Below are positions 10,826-21,600 of a stretch of DNA of 64,000 bases, one piece after another; within the stretch, counting starts at the first letter, position 1, and each line of letters starts with the position of its first letter. The notes beneath the pieces are model-generated. The model was not told the DNA's origin. It saw only the letters and a list, made by a program, of their open reading frames with translations, and did no database searches. The position numbers and the translations under genes were made by a program. Source of the DNA: Podospora comata (Eukaryota > Ascomycota > Sordariomycetes > Sordariales > Podosporaceae); contig CP071493.1 in the NCBI GenBank assembly GCA_017354895.1, positions 5,084,001 to 5,148,000 on the forward strand. The letters run 5' to 3'.

Positions 10826-11251
10826 TGTGAATAGTTGTCCAAAATCTACGAGATGGAGCTGAAGAGGTGACGGTTGCGCGAGGAATTGGGGTCTAAGTAA
10901 CGAGATCAACGGCCTGCTTATAAGGGTGCAATGGCCGGGTGATTATGACTCGAAATTTGGCCGAACACCTGAGATGACTTTGACCGAGCGGCAAGCAGGT
11001 ACAGGAAGGCGCCCTGGCTGTCTGGAGTTCCTTAGTGGGGTGATGAGGGGCAGTTGCATCCCCAGAATTTGTTATCTTATCTCGAACCTCATATATAACC
11101 CCAACCCTGAGTTGATTGCCACTTTGAATGGCATGGGAAAGTCTTGAGGACGGATGCACGAAATTACGTCGCGTCCCAGCGTGGCCAACGGCGTCCTCTC
11201 AGCCGAATTATTCTTCAGCACATCGTGCAGAGTTAGCCTCTATACTTCACT
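10826..11251. promoter_or_regulatory. Divergent promoter region, AspRS / Gemin2-like
   Basis: This 426-bp stretch lies between the two opposed start codons and must carry both promoters. No TATA box or known factor site can be assigned with confidence. Confidence 0.5.
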
Positions 11252-12812
11252 ATGGCTTCAAAACGCGATCACAGCGCCCTCTCGGCCAGTGACTACGATG
11301 ATGCGCCGCCCTCCTCTTCTAACAAACGTCGTCGCGGGCAGCCTGCTGCTAAGACCAAGCAGGTCGAAGTGAAAACTGACCCGACATACGGCCAGAGAAC
11401 CGCTTTCCCGGGCCTAGATGACGATGGCAACGGCCAATTCAGCGACGAAGATCTTGAAACTGAGGAGTGCGGCGACGCGCTCGCCTATTTGAAATCTGTT
11501 CGGTAAGCCTCCCTTGATACTTCTTCTCTCTACCATCACCACAATTCAGCCATCGCTAAACAACCCACTATCACCTCAGCCACGTCAAACTGATAACGAT
11601 GACCACATATGAAATAGTAAGCTAATGGGTAAGTAATCTCACAGACAAGAAGCCAGCCACGTCCCACACATTCTCGTTGCGCCGAAAGCAGGGCCCCAGC
11701 TCCCTCCCCATTTGCTATCTACAACAGCAAACAGTCACGATGCAGTCGACCGCAGTCTCTACGATGACGGCGTAGGCGATTCCCGAGGTTACTACCAAGA
11801 CGGTGCCTACACCGCAGCCCCTGACCCATCACCTACCTCCAGCCAGCAAGAAGCCGGATTGCTGGCCTCAGCCGATGCTGAAGCCGAAAACAAGCGCGCC
11901 CTCAGCAAATCCTATTACGCCTCCCTTACCGAACAGTTTCTCTCTCTTCGGGCCCTCCTTCACCAGGAACCACCCCAAGAACTTGTTGATGCCCTCGACA
12001 AAGACCATGGTATAGAAGTCGGCGCGTTTGGCCCAAAGTCTTGGACTTTCCGGGTGTGGACCAAACGAATCAGATACACAAACCCACTCCCGGTTCAAAT
12101 CGCAGCCTTGGACAGGCAGAGCGTTCTCAAGATTCTTCGTATAATTCTCGGTGGCAAGTTCATCCGCCGTGGTTATGAGCTGCGGGAAAGGACTAGTCGC
12201 TGGATTTGGGCTTTGCTTGCTCGTTTGCCTGACCGGGGTGTGCTTGACCACACCGAAGTTGGATGGGTGAGGGATCTAGGAAAAAGAGCTGTGCTCATGA
12301 TGGTTAGTATCGCTCATATGGCTGCGTTGAGAGAAGAAGTGGACGAGGGCTTAGAGGGCGAGGAGTATGGCGACGAAGAGGACGAGGACATGGAATCGGA
12401 AAGTCATGAGGACGGTTTTGGTGTCACCATACAGGACGACAAAGGAACCCTCGAGGTACCGCCAGCTAACCCTGTCGAGTCTGCTGAGGAGGCGGAAGAT
12501 GGCGAAATGGACATGGACCTCGACGAAGGGGAGATCTCAGATGAAGACAACAACAAGGATATCGGTGCTGACATTGCGGCAGCCAAGGCACGCATGCTTT
12601 CCCAGCTTGAAGACATCCCAGAGTACGAGCAGGGCGTTCCCGCTGTTCAAGTGGAGAAGGTCTATGCTGACCAAGCGGATGAGCCGGTTTTTGACGAGAC
12701 GAGAGCAAGAATCAACATGCGGGCGACTTTGAATATGATTTTGACCGTAGCGGGTGAGCTTTATGGGCAAAGGGATTTGCTGGAGTTTCGGGACCCTTTC
12801 CCTTCTCTGTAG
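11252..12812 (+). CDS. GEMIN2: Gemin2/Brr1-like snRNP assembly protein
   Basis: Two exons, 11252-11502 and 11645-12812, with a 142-nt intron (GTAAGC...CTCACAG). The splice joins SVR to QEASHVPHILVAP, and the product is 472 aa. The SIP1/Gemin2 family (PF04938) is recognised from YYASLTEQFLSLRALLHQ near the middle and from the helical core RTSRWIWALLARLPD ... EVGWVRDLGKRAVLMM. An acidic insertion of about 80 residues (about 260-345) interrupts the domain before the last helices (INMRATLNMILTVAGELYGQ). Gemin2 binds SMN and holds the Sm pentamer during spliceosomal snRNP assembly; the yeast counterpart is Brr1. The N-terminus carries a basic KRRRGQ stretch, a possible nuclear localisation signal. 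The acidic insertion looks longer than the metazoan linker. Confidence 0.85.
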
Positions 12813-13261
12813 TTTTGTTAAGAAGGCATGATTTGTGAAGGGCGAGATGCCCTGTATGTATGTTACTTGAGCCCATTCATTGTTCTCATAGTCAGCAAGC
12901 CTACTGTTTACATAAATAATCAATCTTTAATAGTTACATGTCCCATGAGAAGCGGGCAGGTTAAAACTACAACCTGCCAGGAAGACTGCATAGAAGCAGT
13001 TGACTATTCTGGTGAATCTCTCTCTCCAGATATAATGCAGGAAACAATAAACAGCCGCTATGTAAGGAAAGCCTTGGTATACGCATCCATGAATGTACCC
13101 CCTTTTAACTTCCGTCAAGAACGCCATGCCCGTAAATGCAAATGGATCGCAATGTCTACCCCTCCCATGTTTTCTTCCCCCCAGAAATGTCTCAGCCGTT
13201 TCCATCTTCCCACTAACAATTACTCCCCCCTCGTCACACAAGCAAACGCAACCTCCCTTGT
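12813..13261. other. Convergent 3' spacer, Gemin2-like / RNR inhibitor
   Basis: These are the 3' ends of two converging genes. The left half is AT-rich with AAATAATCAATC at about 12915, compatible with polyadenylation of the Gemin2-like mRNA. I see no gene. Confidence 0.5.
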
Positions 13262-14014
13262 CTACTCATCACCCATCCCCTCCAAGAAGCTCGCCTCCTC
13301 AAAATCATTGCCGTCCACCAGCACCCGAACAGTATTCTCCTGCCCAGCGGCAGCAGCAACAGCACCCTCCCTACCCTTCTTTCCCCTCGGCACAGCCCAC
13401 CTCCTATTTTCAAACCCCGCCGGCCCAAAACTCCTAGGGCTGACATCCACATCCTCCCACGAGAGCACCATCCCCTCCTCCTGCTCCTCCTCGTCTTCCT
13501 CCCCAACAAAGAACCTCTTCTTCGCATTGAGGTTCACCCTCTCCGTCGCCTCCACCGCAGAGGTAGCACTCCCATTGCTGTAAACCGACTCCTGCGATCC
13601 CGCCATCTCACAATCGTCCGCTCCAGCACCGTTAGATGGCTGGATCCCGAGCCCACCGACTTTGTGGATGCCGCTAAAAGGGAGGAGCTCCCTCATTCCA
13701 CCACCACCAGCAGTTCTGACGGGAACTGTAGGGGTTGGGGTGATGGGAGCGGCGTTGTCTTCCCAGAGCTTGAAGGCAGAGTACTGCGCACCGGTCTTGT
13801 AGCCTTCCTGGACTGACTTGCGGACGCGCATCCCGACGTTGAGGAGGTTGGTTTGCACTGGGGCAGGGAGGATGGGACCGTTGAGGGGCGTTTTGGTCGA
13901 TTGGGTGGCAGTGGGGGAACCGGAGGAAGAGGGGGAGAAGAAGGAGGTTATTTGACGTTGGGCAGGGTCGCTGGCGGCGCCGGCAAAGGGGCGCTTGGTT
14001 CGAGGGGCGGACAT
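13262..14014 (-). CDS. Ribonucleotide reductase inhibitor, Spd1/Dif1 type
   Basis: Single exon on the minus strand, 250 aa from the ATG at 14014 (MSAPRTKRPFAGAASDPAQR). The frame is open further upstream to 14164, but MSAPRTKR is the natural N-terminus for this family. Recognisable parts are QRQITSFF near residue 20 and LLNVGMRVRKSVQEGYKTG at about 58-76. The latter is the Hug-type motif shared by Spd1 and Dif1 relatives (PF08591). Further on come GIHKVGGLG at about 120 and an acidic patch EEDEEEQEEGMVLSWEDVDV that ends in a probable W-containing contact motif. Family members hold the small RNR subunit in the nucleus or inhibit RNR until S phase or DNA damage, when they are destroyed. The rest is predicted disordered. 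The family call rests on motif memory and should be tested with a profile. Confidence 0.7.
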   Translation of the reverse strand: MSAPRTKRPFAGAASDPAQRQITSFFSPSSSGSPTATQSTKTPLNGPILPAPVQTNLLNVGMRVRKSVQEGYKTGAQYSAFKLWEDNAAPITPTPTVPVRTAGGGGMRELLPFSGIHKVGGLGIQPSNGAGADDCEMAGSQESVYSNGSATSAVEATERVNLNAKKRFFVGEEDEEEQEEGMVLSWEDVDVSPRSFGPAGFENRRWAVPRGKKGREGAVAAAAGQENTVRVLVDGNDFEEASFLEGMGDE

Positions 14015-15547
14015 TTTGTGTAACTTAGGGCCCGGGGGGGAAGGAAAGTTCTGCGCTTTGATTGTTTTTCGAAGAGAGATGGTGTGGTTTGATGGGTGGT
14101 TGGTTGCAATTGTCAATGCTCTTTCGAGGTTAAAGTGGGAGCGAGGAGAGCTTAGAGTGCGCAAGGAGGATTGATCAGTTGTCGTGGTGATGATGACGAA
14201 AATGGAGAGAGGGGGGGAGGCTGGGCTGCTTGCTCATATGCTCGGTGGCGGCCCCAGGGTCCTGCAAATTTACCCAAGCAGGATTGGCGTGGGGTCCGGG
14301 GTAACAGAAGAGTGGGTGGACTGCTGCAGCGAGTGGGCAGTCGCGCGCCCGTGTTTCGACGCGTAAATTGAATTTGGGGCACCAAGATTGGCTGTTTCGG
14401 TTTGCTTGGCGGTTTGGATTGTGCATGAAGGCTTCTTGTCAAGGCCACCCCTTCCGAATGCCTTCAACTTGATCGAGCAGCTGGATGTAAACGAAAAGTT
14501 TGACAGGTAGAAAATTTGACAGGCACAGCCGGGCTTTTATTTAGCTTCGATCAAACCCCTCCCGCCTCCTTCTTTGTCAGGCGGCCCGGCTCTACGAGTA
14601 AAAACCACCACAATTCGTTGCTGGACCGATCTCACTCAGGACCATATATCTTTGTTGGACCGTTGGCAGCCACAGGCAGTCATGCGGGACATGCAGCCGC
14701 TAAGCAATCAGCCTTGCTCTCCCATGTAGAGATAGCTCTTGAAACATCTCCGTTGGCCTACAGTTACAGCAAGAGTTGCAAGAGCTTTCTGAAGCGATGG
14801 CCTCAAATTGGCCTGTGTCACCGATGAAACATATCCAAATACACATTTCAGGCGGCCATTAGGAACACCACATACGCCTACCCAGTAACGTTATTGCTAG
14901 AGTTGGTCACCACTTCAGCACCAGGCGTACGAGGTTCATGATCATAAAACATAACTTTTGCTTCTCTTCATAATAGCAAAGCCGGACGTCGACTATCAAC
15001 CGCAAACATGAAAAACAGGCTAGCCAGAGTCAAATGCAGACACAGCAGCTAAATCACTGAGGGGACTCGAAAATGCATGATGGAGCCTCTCCTGAATTCA
15101 TAACAAAGCACAAAGATTCCTCCTCTACCTTGCCTACTGAACCAAGACTTTTGGCGATCCTCGATCTCGCATTCAGCGGCGACTGCCAACCACATCCCAC
15201 CCGCAAAGGTAGATATTGGTCCCAAGCACGTGTAAAACTGGCTTTGCGCTGATTGATCCCTCCCACGCAGTATAAACCTGCCCGTTACAGCAAAGACAAC
15301 ACGACGTCAGGAAAACGCAGTACACCGCAGGATGAAAGTCGAAGAAGGCGACCAAGACAAAAGATTTCCAGACCCCCAAACGCCTTCCATGGTGCTGCGC
15401 GTGGTAGTTGGTGGATGTCCGCAAATGATTTTGATTGACGATCAAGAGTAATGTCTAGACGCCCCGACTGGAAGTAGCCGCAGATACCGAGATGACCCCA
15501 TTTACCATGCCATTATGCCGAGAAAAGAAAACAGCTAACGAAGCCAT
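14015..15547. other. Spacer between the RNR inhibitor and eS27
   Basis: The left part is the promoter and leader of the RNR inhibitor (the frame stays open to 14164). The right part (about 15050-15547) is probably the eS27 3' untranslated region and beyond. Several frames of 60-100 codons occur, but none has family motifs or a good start. No RNA gene was recognised. Confidence 0.45.
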
Positions 15548-16155
15548 CTACTTTCTCCGGAAAGAGCAGCCCTCGGTGAGTCTGGCCTTACCACCGGTAG
15601 GCTGGCAGAGGACGGTCGTGCAGCCCTGGCAGATGACGACGGTCTGGGCGTGGGAGAAGACGGTGGTGATGGTGAAGCATCCGGGGCACTTGACGTCCAT
15701 GAAGAAGGAGCGGGGAGCGGGCACAAGGGTCTGAACGCAGTGTTAGTATCAGCAGCGACGCGACCGAGCAGAACCTCTTGTCGGCAGCGTTGACAGAGAT
15801 CCTAATCATAGGTTTGGTATGGACCACATACCTTGAGCTTGTGCTTGCGGGCCTCAGCAGCCGGGCTGGGGTTGATGAGATCAACGGCGAGAACCTTGAG
15901 AATCCATCCGTCAGCACCACATCATCGATAAGAATCCGTTATTCAGTGTTCTGCCCGTCCATGGTCCCGTGGGCAATCGCGATGCCATGATGTGGTGTCG
16001 CCCTCCTCCAAAAGATTTCCAGATGTCGATTCCATATCCAAATTTCTCCTCCTCCTTGGCGTTATCGGCGGTGCAAAACCTTCGTCGTTCGGATGCGGGA
16101 CCATGGTGGACGGGCAGAACCGAGCTCAATCGGGAAAATGGCTAGGTCTTACCAT
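15548..16155 (-). CDS. RPS27: 40S ribosomal protein eS27 (RPS27)
   Basis: Three coding exons on the minus strand: 16155-16153 (only the ATG), 15894-15832 and 15730-15548. The 249 nt give 82 aa, the usual length. Intron 1 is 258 nt (GTAAGA...CTGAC...CAAG) and intron 2 is 101 nt (GTATGT...TTCAG). The product reads [41 protein letters not shown]... with the C4 zinc finger CPGC ... CQGC and the end [10 protein letters not shown]. It is a zinc-binding protein of the small ribosomal subunit. An exon holding only the start codon is common in ribosomal protein genes. Intron 1 carries a foldback inverted repeat (15915-16120). The gene is divergent from PLP2. Confidence 0.95.
15915..16120. repeat. Foldback inverted repeats inside eS27 intron 1
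   Basis: An arm at 15948-15969 (GTTCTGCCCGTCCATGGTCC onward) is the reverse complement of 16096-16120, apart from a 3-nt insertion in the right arm; the spacer is about 126 nt. A second, perfect 11-bp pair lies at 15915-15925 (CACCACATCAT) and 15988-15998. Both pairs lie within intron 1, and the first intron-side arm ends about 20 nt upstream of the acceptor branch region on the minus strand. Confidence 0.75.
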
Positions 16156-16705
16156 CTTGACTGATTTTTGAGAGTATTACTCTTGATGAATCGGACAACG
16201 AGCCTTGGGTGGTGATGAGATCTGGGGTGGTTTGGCGGCAGAATCTACGCTCGTTGTTGGCGGTTGCGGAGGGGATTTTCGAAGGCCCAGCAACTCGAGA
16301 GACCAAAGGCAAAATTTGGGTGCGTGAGCGGCAAATCGCAAAATTGGCCTTGGAGTTAGGGCTCGGTCCGTGAGCCAATGAAATGCGCCGTACAGTGCGA
16401 GTGGGGCCTGCCTCCAACTCGGCAGGGAGCAAGAGGTCCATGGTGGGGTCCAGGCTACAAAGGCGGGGCGGGTCGTCACTTTGGGTACGTGCTCGCTGGA
16501 GCTTACCTTGACAATAGGGGCGATAAATGAATGCTCCTTGTGAAGCATCGAGGCAGCAACAATACTGTACTGGCGACATTGGGTGACGACTACGGGATAC
16601 AGGGCTGAAGTCAGAAGCAACATTGACCGCAATCTATCTACAATTCAACAGAAAACCATTCACTAGAAGCACAGCACGAGGGCAACCTCAAACACATCCC
16701 TCAAG
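16156..16705. promoter_or_regulatory. Divergent promoter region, eS27 / PLP2
   Basis: This 550-bp stretch separates the two start codons. On the minus strand, CAAG-GTAAGC near 16504 looks like a splice donor, so an intron in the eS27 leader is possible. No acceptor could be fixed with confidence. No factor site is assigned. Confidence 0.45.
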
Positions 16706-17532
16706 ATGGCAGCTCCAATGGACCAGCGCATCGCCGTTCCCATCGACGACCCCAACGCCGACACAGAATGGTCAGTAATACCTCTTCATCCTCACCCTAC
16801 AACCAACTAACCCCTATAAGGAATGAAATCCTCCGCAAACACAAAATCATCCCCGAAAAGCCACCCTCCCCCACCCCCATGATCCAAGAAGCCATCCTCG
16901 AAGCCCGCCGCCTCGCCCACGAAAACCGCCTAGAAGGCAAAGACCTCTCGGACCTCGACTCTCTTGAAGACGAAGAAGACGAAGATTTCCTTGAATCCTA
17001 CCGCCAGAAACGCCTCCAGGAGCTCTCGGCCCTCTCCAAAAAGTCCATCCACGGCTCTGTCTACCCCCTATCCAAGCCAGACTACCAACGCGACGTAACC
17101 GAAGCCTCCAACAACGGCCCCGTCTTCGTCCACCTCGCCTCCTCCCTCTCCACCAACGTCGAGTCCCGCGTTCTGGGCCAACTGTGGCGTCAGGCAGCAG
17201 AGGAATACGGTGACATCAAGTTCTGCGAGATGCCCGCTAACCGAGCAATCGAGGGGTACCCCGAGAAGAACTGCCCTACCATCTTGGTTTACAAAAACGG
17301 GGATATTGTCAAGCAGATTGTCACGCTTATGACGGTGGGTGGGCCAAGGATGAGCATGCTCGAGTTGGATAACCTATTGGTTGAAGTGGGGGCAGTGAAG
17401 GAGAATGACATGCGGGTGTTGAAGCGGAGGAGGGAGGCGGAATATGCCGAGGAGGAGAGGATTGTCCACAAGGGGATCAAGAGCAGTTCTGATAGGAGGA
17501 AACAGGACGATGATGACGATGATTGGGACTGA
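16706..17532 (+). CDS. PLP2: Phosducin-like protein 2
   Basis: Two exons, 16706-16770 and 16821-17532, with a 50-nt intron (GTCAGT...TATAAG). The product is 258 aa. The N-terminal helical part reads NADTEWNEILRKHKIIPEK and then contains the acidic stretch SDLDSLEDEEDEDFLESYR. A thioredoxin-like domain covers about 85-220, with GPVFVHLASSLSTNVESRVL, CEMPANRAIEGYPEKNCPT and ILVYKNGDIVKQIVTL. It lacks a CxxC active site, as expected for phosducins. The C-terminus is basic, then all Asp (KQDDDDDDWD). Plp2 is a co-chaperone of the cytosolic chaperonin CCT for actin, tubulin and cell-cycle clients. It is essential in yeast. Confidence 0.93.
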
Positions 17533-18600
17533 GCAAAGGAACGCCACATGGACCAGATGTGGTACTACGGCGGCATAATGTTTCCGGGTGAGTCATTCGG
17601 TGAGGGCAAGCAACACACGTATCGCATTTCGGCAAGCCGAAAAGGGGAACGGTGTGACTGGCATGTTCGTGTTCTCGTGGTGGCAATACATTGCTGATCA
17701 AGCTTTGCCTGGTAGAAACCGTGAAAGCTTAGAGCTTGTTGTCCACGTGTTCATCTGCCTGTCTAGGCCGGAGCAGCTCATGAGGTTGTATCTGTTTTTT
17801 GCCATCCGGCTTGTCTCGGCGAGGCGCGGTTGCCGGTGGAACAACATGGTAGAGAAAGGCGGCCGGAAGTGCAAAAGCAACCGGCGATCGCCAATGTAAA
17901 CCAAAGTAATAATTCAGGCTGTATGATAGCCATTACTCAAACATTGGCGCCAGTGGGAGTGTAGTGTGAAAGAGCCGGTGGCTGGTGAACGACTACTCCA
18001 ACATGGTGGCGAATATCGTCATGTCGAAAGTTACTCCACACGCCGGCCCTCAATGACATCAAGTCTTTACATCAAAATAGTCACATGTGAAAGCTCAACA
18101 GGGGTAATCATGTTTGAAACTCGTTCAATGGCGTATACACCGTGTACACCTCAACAAAACTGAAGCAAACCCCTAACTTGACGCAACGCTCTGTTCAATT
18201 TCGACGCTGCCAGCCTGGCTGTCAAAGCGCAGACCATAGACACACAATTCCACAAATGTTATGCACAGCAAAGGCCCCCCTTTCCTCCAATATTACTTCC
18301 AGCAAAGAATAAAAGTATTATATTAACCCTTTGGCCCATCCCTAAAACCCAAGAGAAGAACAGCAAACCCCCCTTCGCTCACTCCTTAGACGCGCTTTAA
18401 GTCGGGGGATAATCTCATATAATGATGGTATGAATGAACTTCCCTCTCTCTCCCTGCCTGCCTGGAACGCCATAGGTATCATTTGCGCCTTCACTACCCA
18501 CCTCTATCCTTCCCCACCCTACAACTCCAGATTTGACAAACAGTGGAAACAAGCAAGCAACGCAACACGGAATGAAAGATGGACGCAACGGCGGTGTCAT
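17533..18600. other. Convergent 3' spacer, PLP2 / raptor
   Basis: This 1.07-kb stretch lies between two converging genes. An AATAAA occurs at 18308-18313 but is about 780 nt past the PLP2 stop. I see no gene; open frames here are short and featureless. Confidence 0.45.
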
Positions 18601-21600
18601 TTAAACAGCCTGTTGAATAGTAGCAAGGCGTTTAGCAGCAGCCTCGGCCGCAAATGCTGCCACGAACGGCGCCGCGACCTCGTTGCCGCACGCGGATATG
18701 TGAATGTGGTTATCGCCGCGGGCGGCGTACCCAAGTATCATGCGGTGAGGGTGGAAAGCGGTTGTCGCGATGGGTGTTAACTTGAGCCCGGCGGTAAAGC
18801 TAGTCGGTGGTTCCAGACGCGACAGCTCGTGGCCGTCAAAGTCGAAGACCTTGACCAAGTGGGCGGATGTGCCACTGTGAAAAAGACTTAGTAAAAATTC
18901 TTCCAATGGTTGTGATATGCAGGAAAAAAAAAACCTACACAGCAAACACAGGCAAATGCTCATGAGTGCTTGCCGTCCTGAGCACATCCTTCGTAGCCTG
19001 GAACACCTTCAGAGGATTCTCCATGCGAATATCCCATAACCGGACTTTGCCATTCCTGCTCGCCGACAGCAACTCGCGCTGTCCGCCACGCTGCATATGA
19101 ACTGATCGCACCCACTGCCTGCTGTCATCCTTCCACTTGCGCACCATGCTCTCCTGCGGTCTGTTTCTCGTGTCAAAGACACGAATAGCGCCATCTCCAA
19201 ACCCAGCAACGAAGATGTTGCCTGTCATCTGATCAGAAGTCAAAGATGTAACACAAGATCCGGAACGGGCTGGGATCTCATGCGAGCACATCTCGTGGCC
19301 TGCGTTCCATATCCGGATAACACGCTCGTCTCCTGCCACGAGGACCTGGCCATTGACCTGCTGCCAGTCAAAGACCATGCCTGAATTGACATTGGACGGC
19401 ACCATGTGCGTCAAGGCACGCCATGAAGAGGCAAGCTCAACACCTTCATCACTGTCGTAGTTCCGGTAGATGCGAATGACACCATCCGAAGACCCACTCA
19501 TGAGAAGAGCCTGATCATCTTCATTGATGAACTTCATGTCCGAGATCTTCGACCCCTCAGGGTTGCCATTGGAGAAGTGACTCTTGCGGGTGCCATTCTT
19601 CCAATCCCAGACTGTTACCGTATTTCCATCATCTGCAACGGCAACATGGTCCTCGAATTGATGAAACGACATCTTGGCCGGCTGTGCACCATTGTTGATG
19701 ATACCGATCTGGTTGTTCCACTTGTGGGTTCCCGCCTGTGCTTTCTGGGGCTGTGTCTCTCTAAGAACAGCCTCATTGCGAGATCGACGCCAGAGTCGTT
19801 CATTGTACTCGTGACTGCCGGGCTCCTCGGCTTCAGCGAGCTTCATCTGCGGTTCCCGGAAATATTCCGTCGACCAGTCTAAGAATGTGCTCTCCAGGGG
19901 AAGCTTGGGCACCTCAGTCAAGCTGCGCTCCCGATACCCTGCGCAAAGCGGTTCGTTCGCAATATGATAATTGGCTGGCGAAGTCACTTGGTCGTTTTGC
20001 TCGGGCGGGGCATTCTCGAGATTAGGTCCTTTGCGGCTTCTATGAGAAAGGGTTCTGGACAGTCCTGGATTTGTGGCCTTTGGCAGTCCTGGAGTTAGGG
20101 GAGGGTTTGTGAGTCCCGCCGGCGTGTTCTCTTTGAGTAACGGCCCAAACAGATAGCTCGCCGTTCTCTTGAGAAGCCCAGGGGACGGCATAGGTTGCGC
20201 CATAGCAGTGTGTGTGCCAAGCACGCTGCTTCTCTGGCTCATATCACCCCTCGACACTTTTCTAGCGCGTCTGAGGATTTCATCCATGAGACTCTGCGCC
20301 TGCGGCCCCACGGGGGAGTGTAGCAGGGCATGATGGACGTAGTCCAGAATAATGGTAGCATCCCTTTGAACTTCAGGGTGCGGGTCGACACTCAGGATGT
20401 CGATGTGCTTCCAGCAGGCTGCAAAAATCGAGTCATGAGCGACACCAAAAGCAATGGGTCTGATGGTGCCATCCGCCTCCCGATTTTCCTTTCTGGCGTA
20501 ATGCAAGCCCATCTTGTGATCCAAGCCGTCCTCCGCTGGTGGGTGGAGCATGTATTCCTTCTCCTCCAACAGTTGCTCATAAGCAGCAACCAAGAACTTG
20601 TTTTCGTACCGCAGCACGAACTTGGAGAAGAAAACAAGCAATTCCTGGCGGACAATCGGACTGCCGTCTGTGGCCAGTTCGAGCATGGTCCAAGCGATGC
20701 CTTCCTCAATCCTTGCGACTTCATCTGTGAGGTCGGGAATGCCAAGGAAGGTGGTCATGGCATGGGCCATGGCAGCGCGAACCTCGGGGAATTGGTCCTT
20801 GATTAAGGATGCTAGCTTGAGGTGAGCGTTCTCACGGATTCCCCGCCATTTGGCTTCTGGAAGATCTCTCCATAACTGGCTGATGCAGAGACACGACCAT
20901 TGCCGCAATAGCGGGTCTTCGGAATGAGTGACATGGTGCAAGCAGTATTTCATGATGTCGGTCGAATTACACACAACCTGACCCGGCTTGAAACCCTTGC
21001 AAAGCATAGCCAAGATGAAGGCGCACATGGCCTTATGAGACGTCTGGACAATGGTGCCGTTGACCAGAATCGTCTCTTGGGGCTTCAGAATGTCGGCAAA
21101 GTAGTTGTACCCATTATCTTTGATCAAGTCTTGCTGGCATGAGATGTCAACGGCTAGGATGCGCGCCCAGATGAAGACGAGCACCGGTTTGAGATCCTGT
21201 GCGACAGACTGGAGCAGTTTCAAGACATAAGGAAAGATGCCGATACTGAGCGCAAGCTGAACGGCCCATGGTCCAAGGTCCAAAAACCTAGTAAGTAGGA
21301 TCAAGGCTCTAAGTCGGTGTTGCTGGCTTAGTAAAACCTGTAGGACGACCGGGAGTTGTTCGGGTGGCTTTTGGGATTGTGCATCGCCTCGACAGAGGTA
21401 AATCTCGAAAGCGGTGAGCTGCTCCGTGAAGAAAGTCGAGTTGACATACTCGTAGGGAGTACCGTCGAGCTCCTTCCTCTCCAGCATTGGGAGCTGGGCC
21501 AGAGCCATGTCAACGGCGAGATCCCAATTATCCCAGAGAGGATGTTGACGAGTATCCGGCAGTTCGGGATATGACTGCGGATGACAGCCATACACAGGCA

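Noticed and set aside
15895-16152. Box C/D snoRNA in eS27 intron 1
   Set aside because: A GATGATG near the acceptor is followed too soon by CTGA (the branch point), so the boxes do not have snoRNA spacing.
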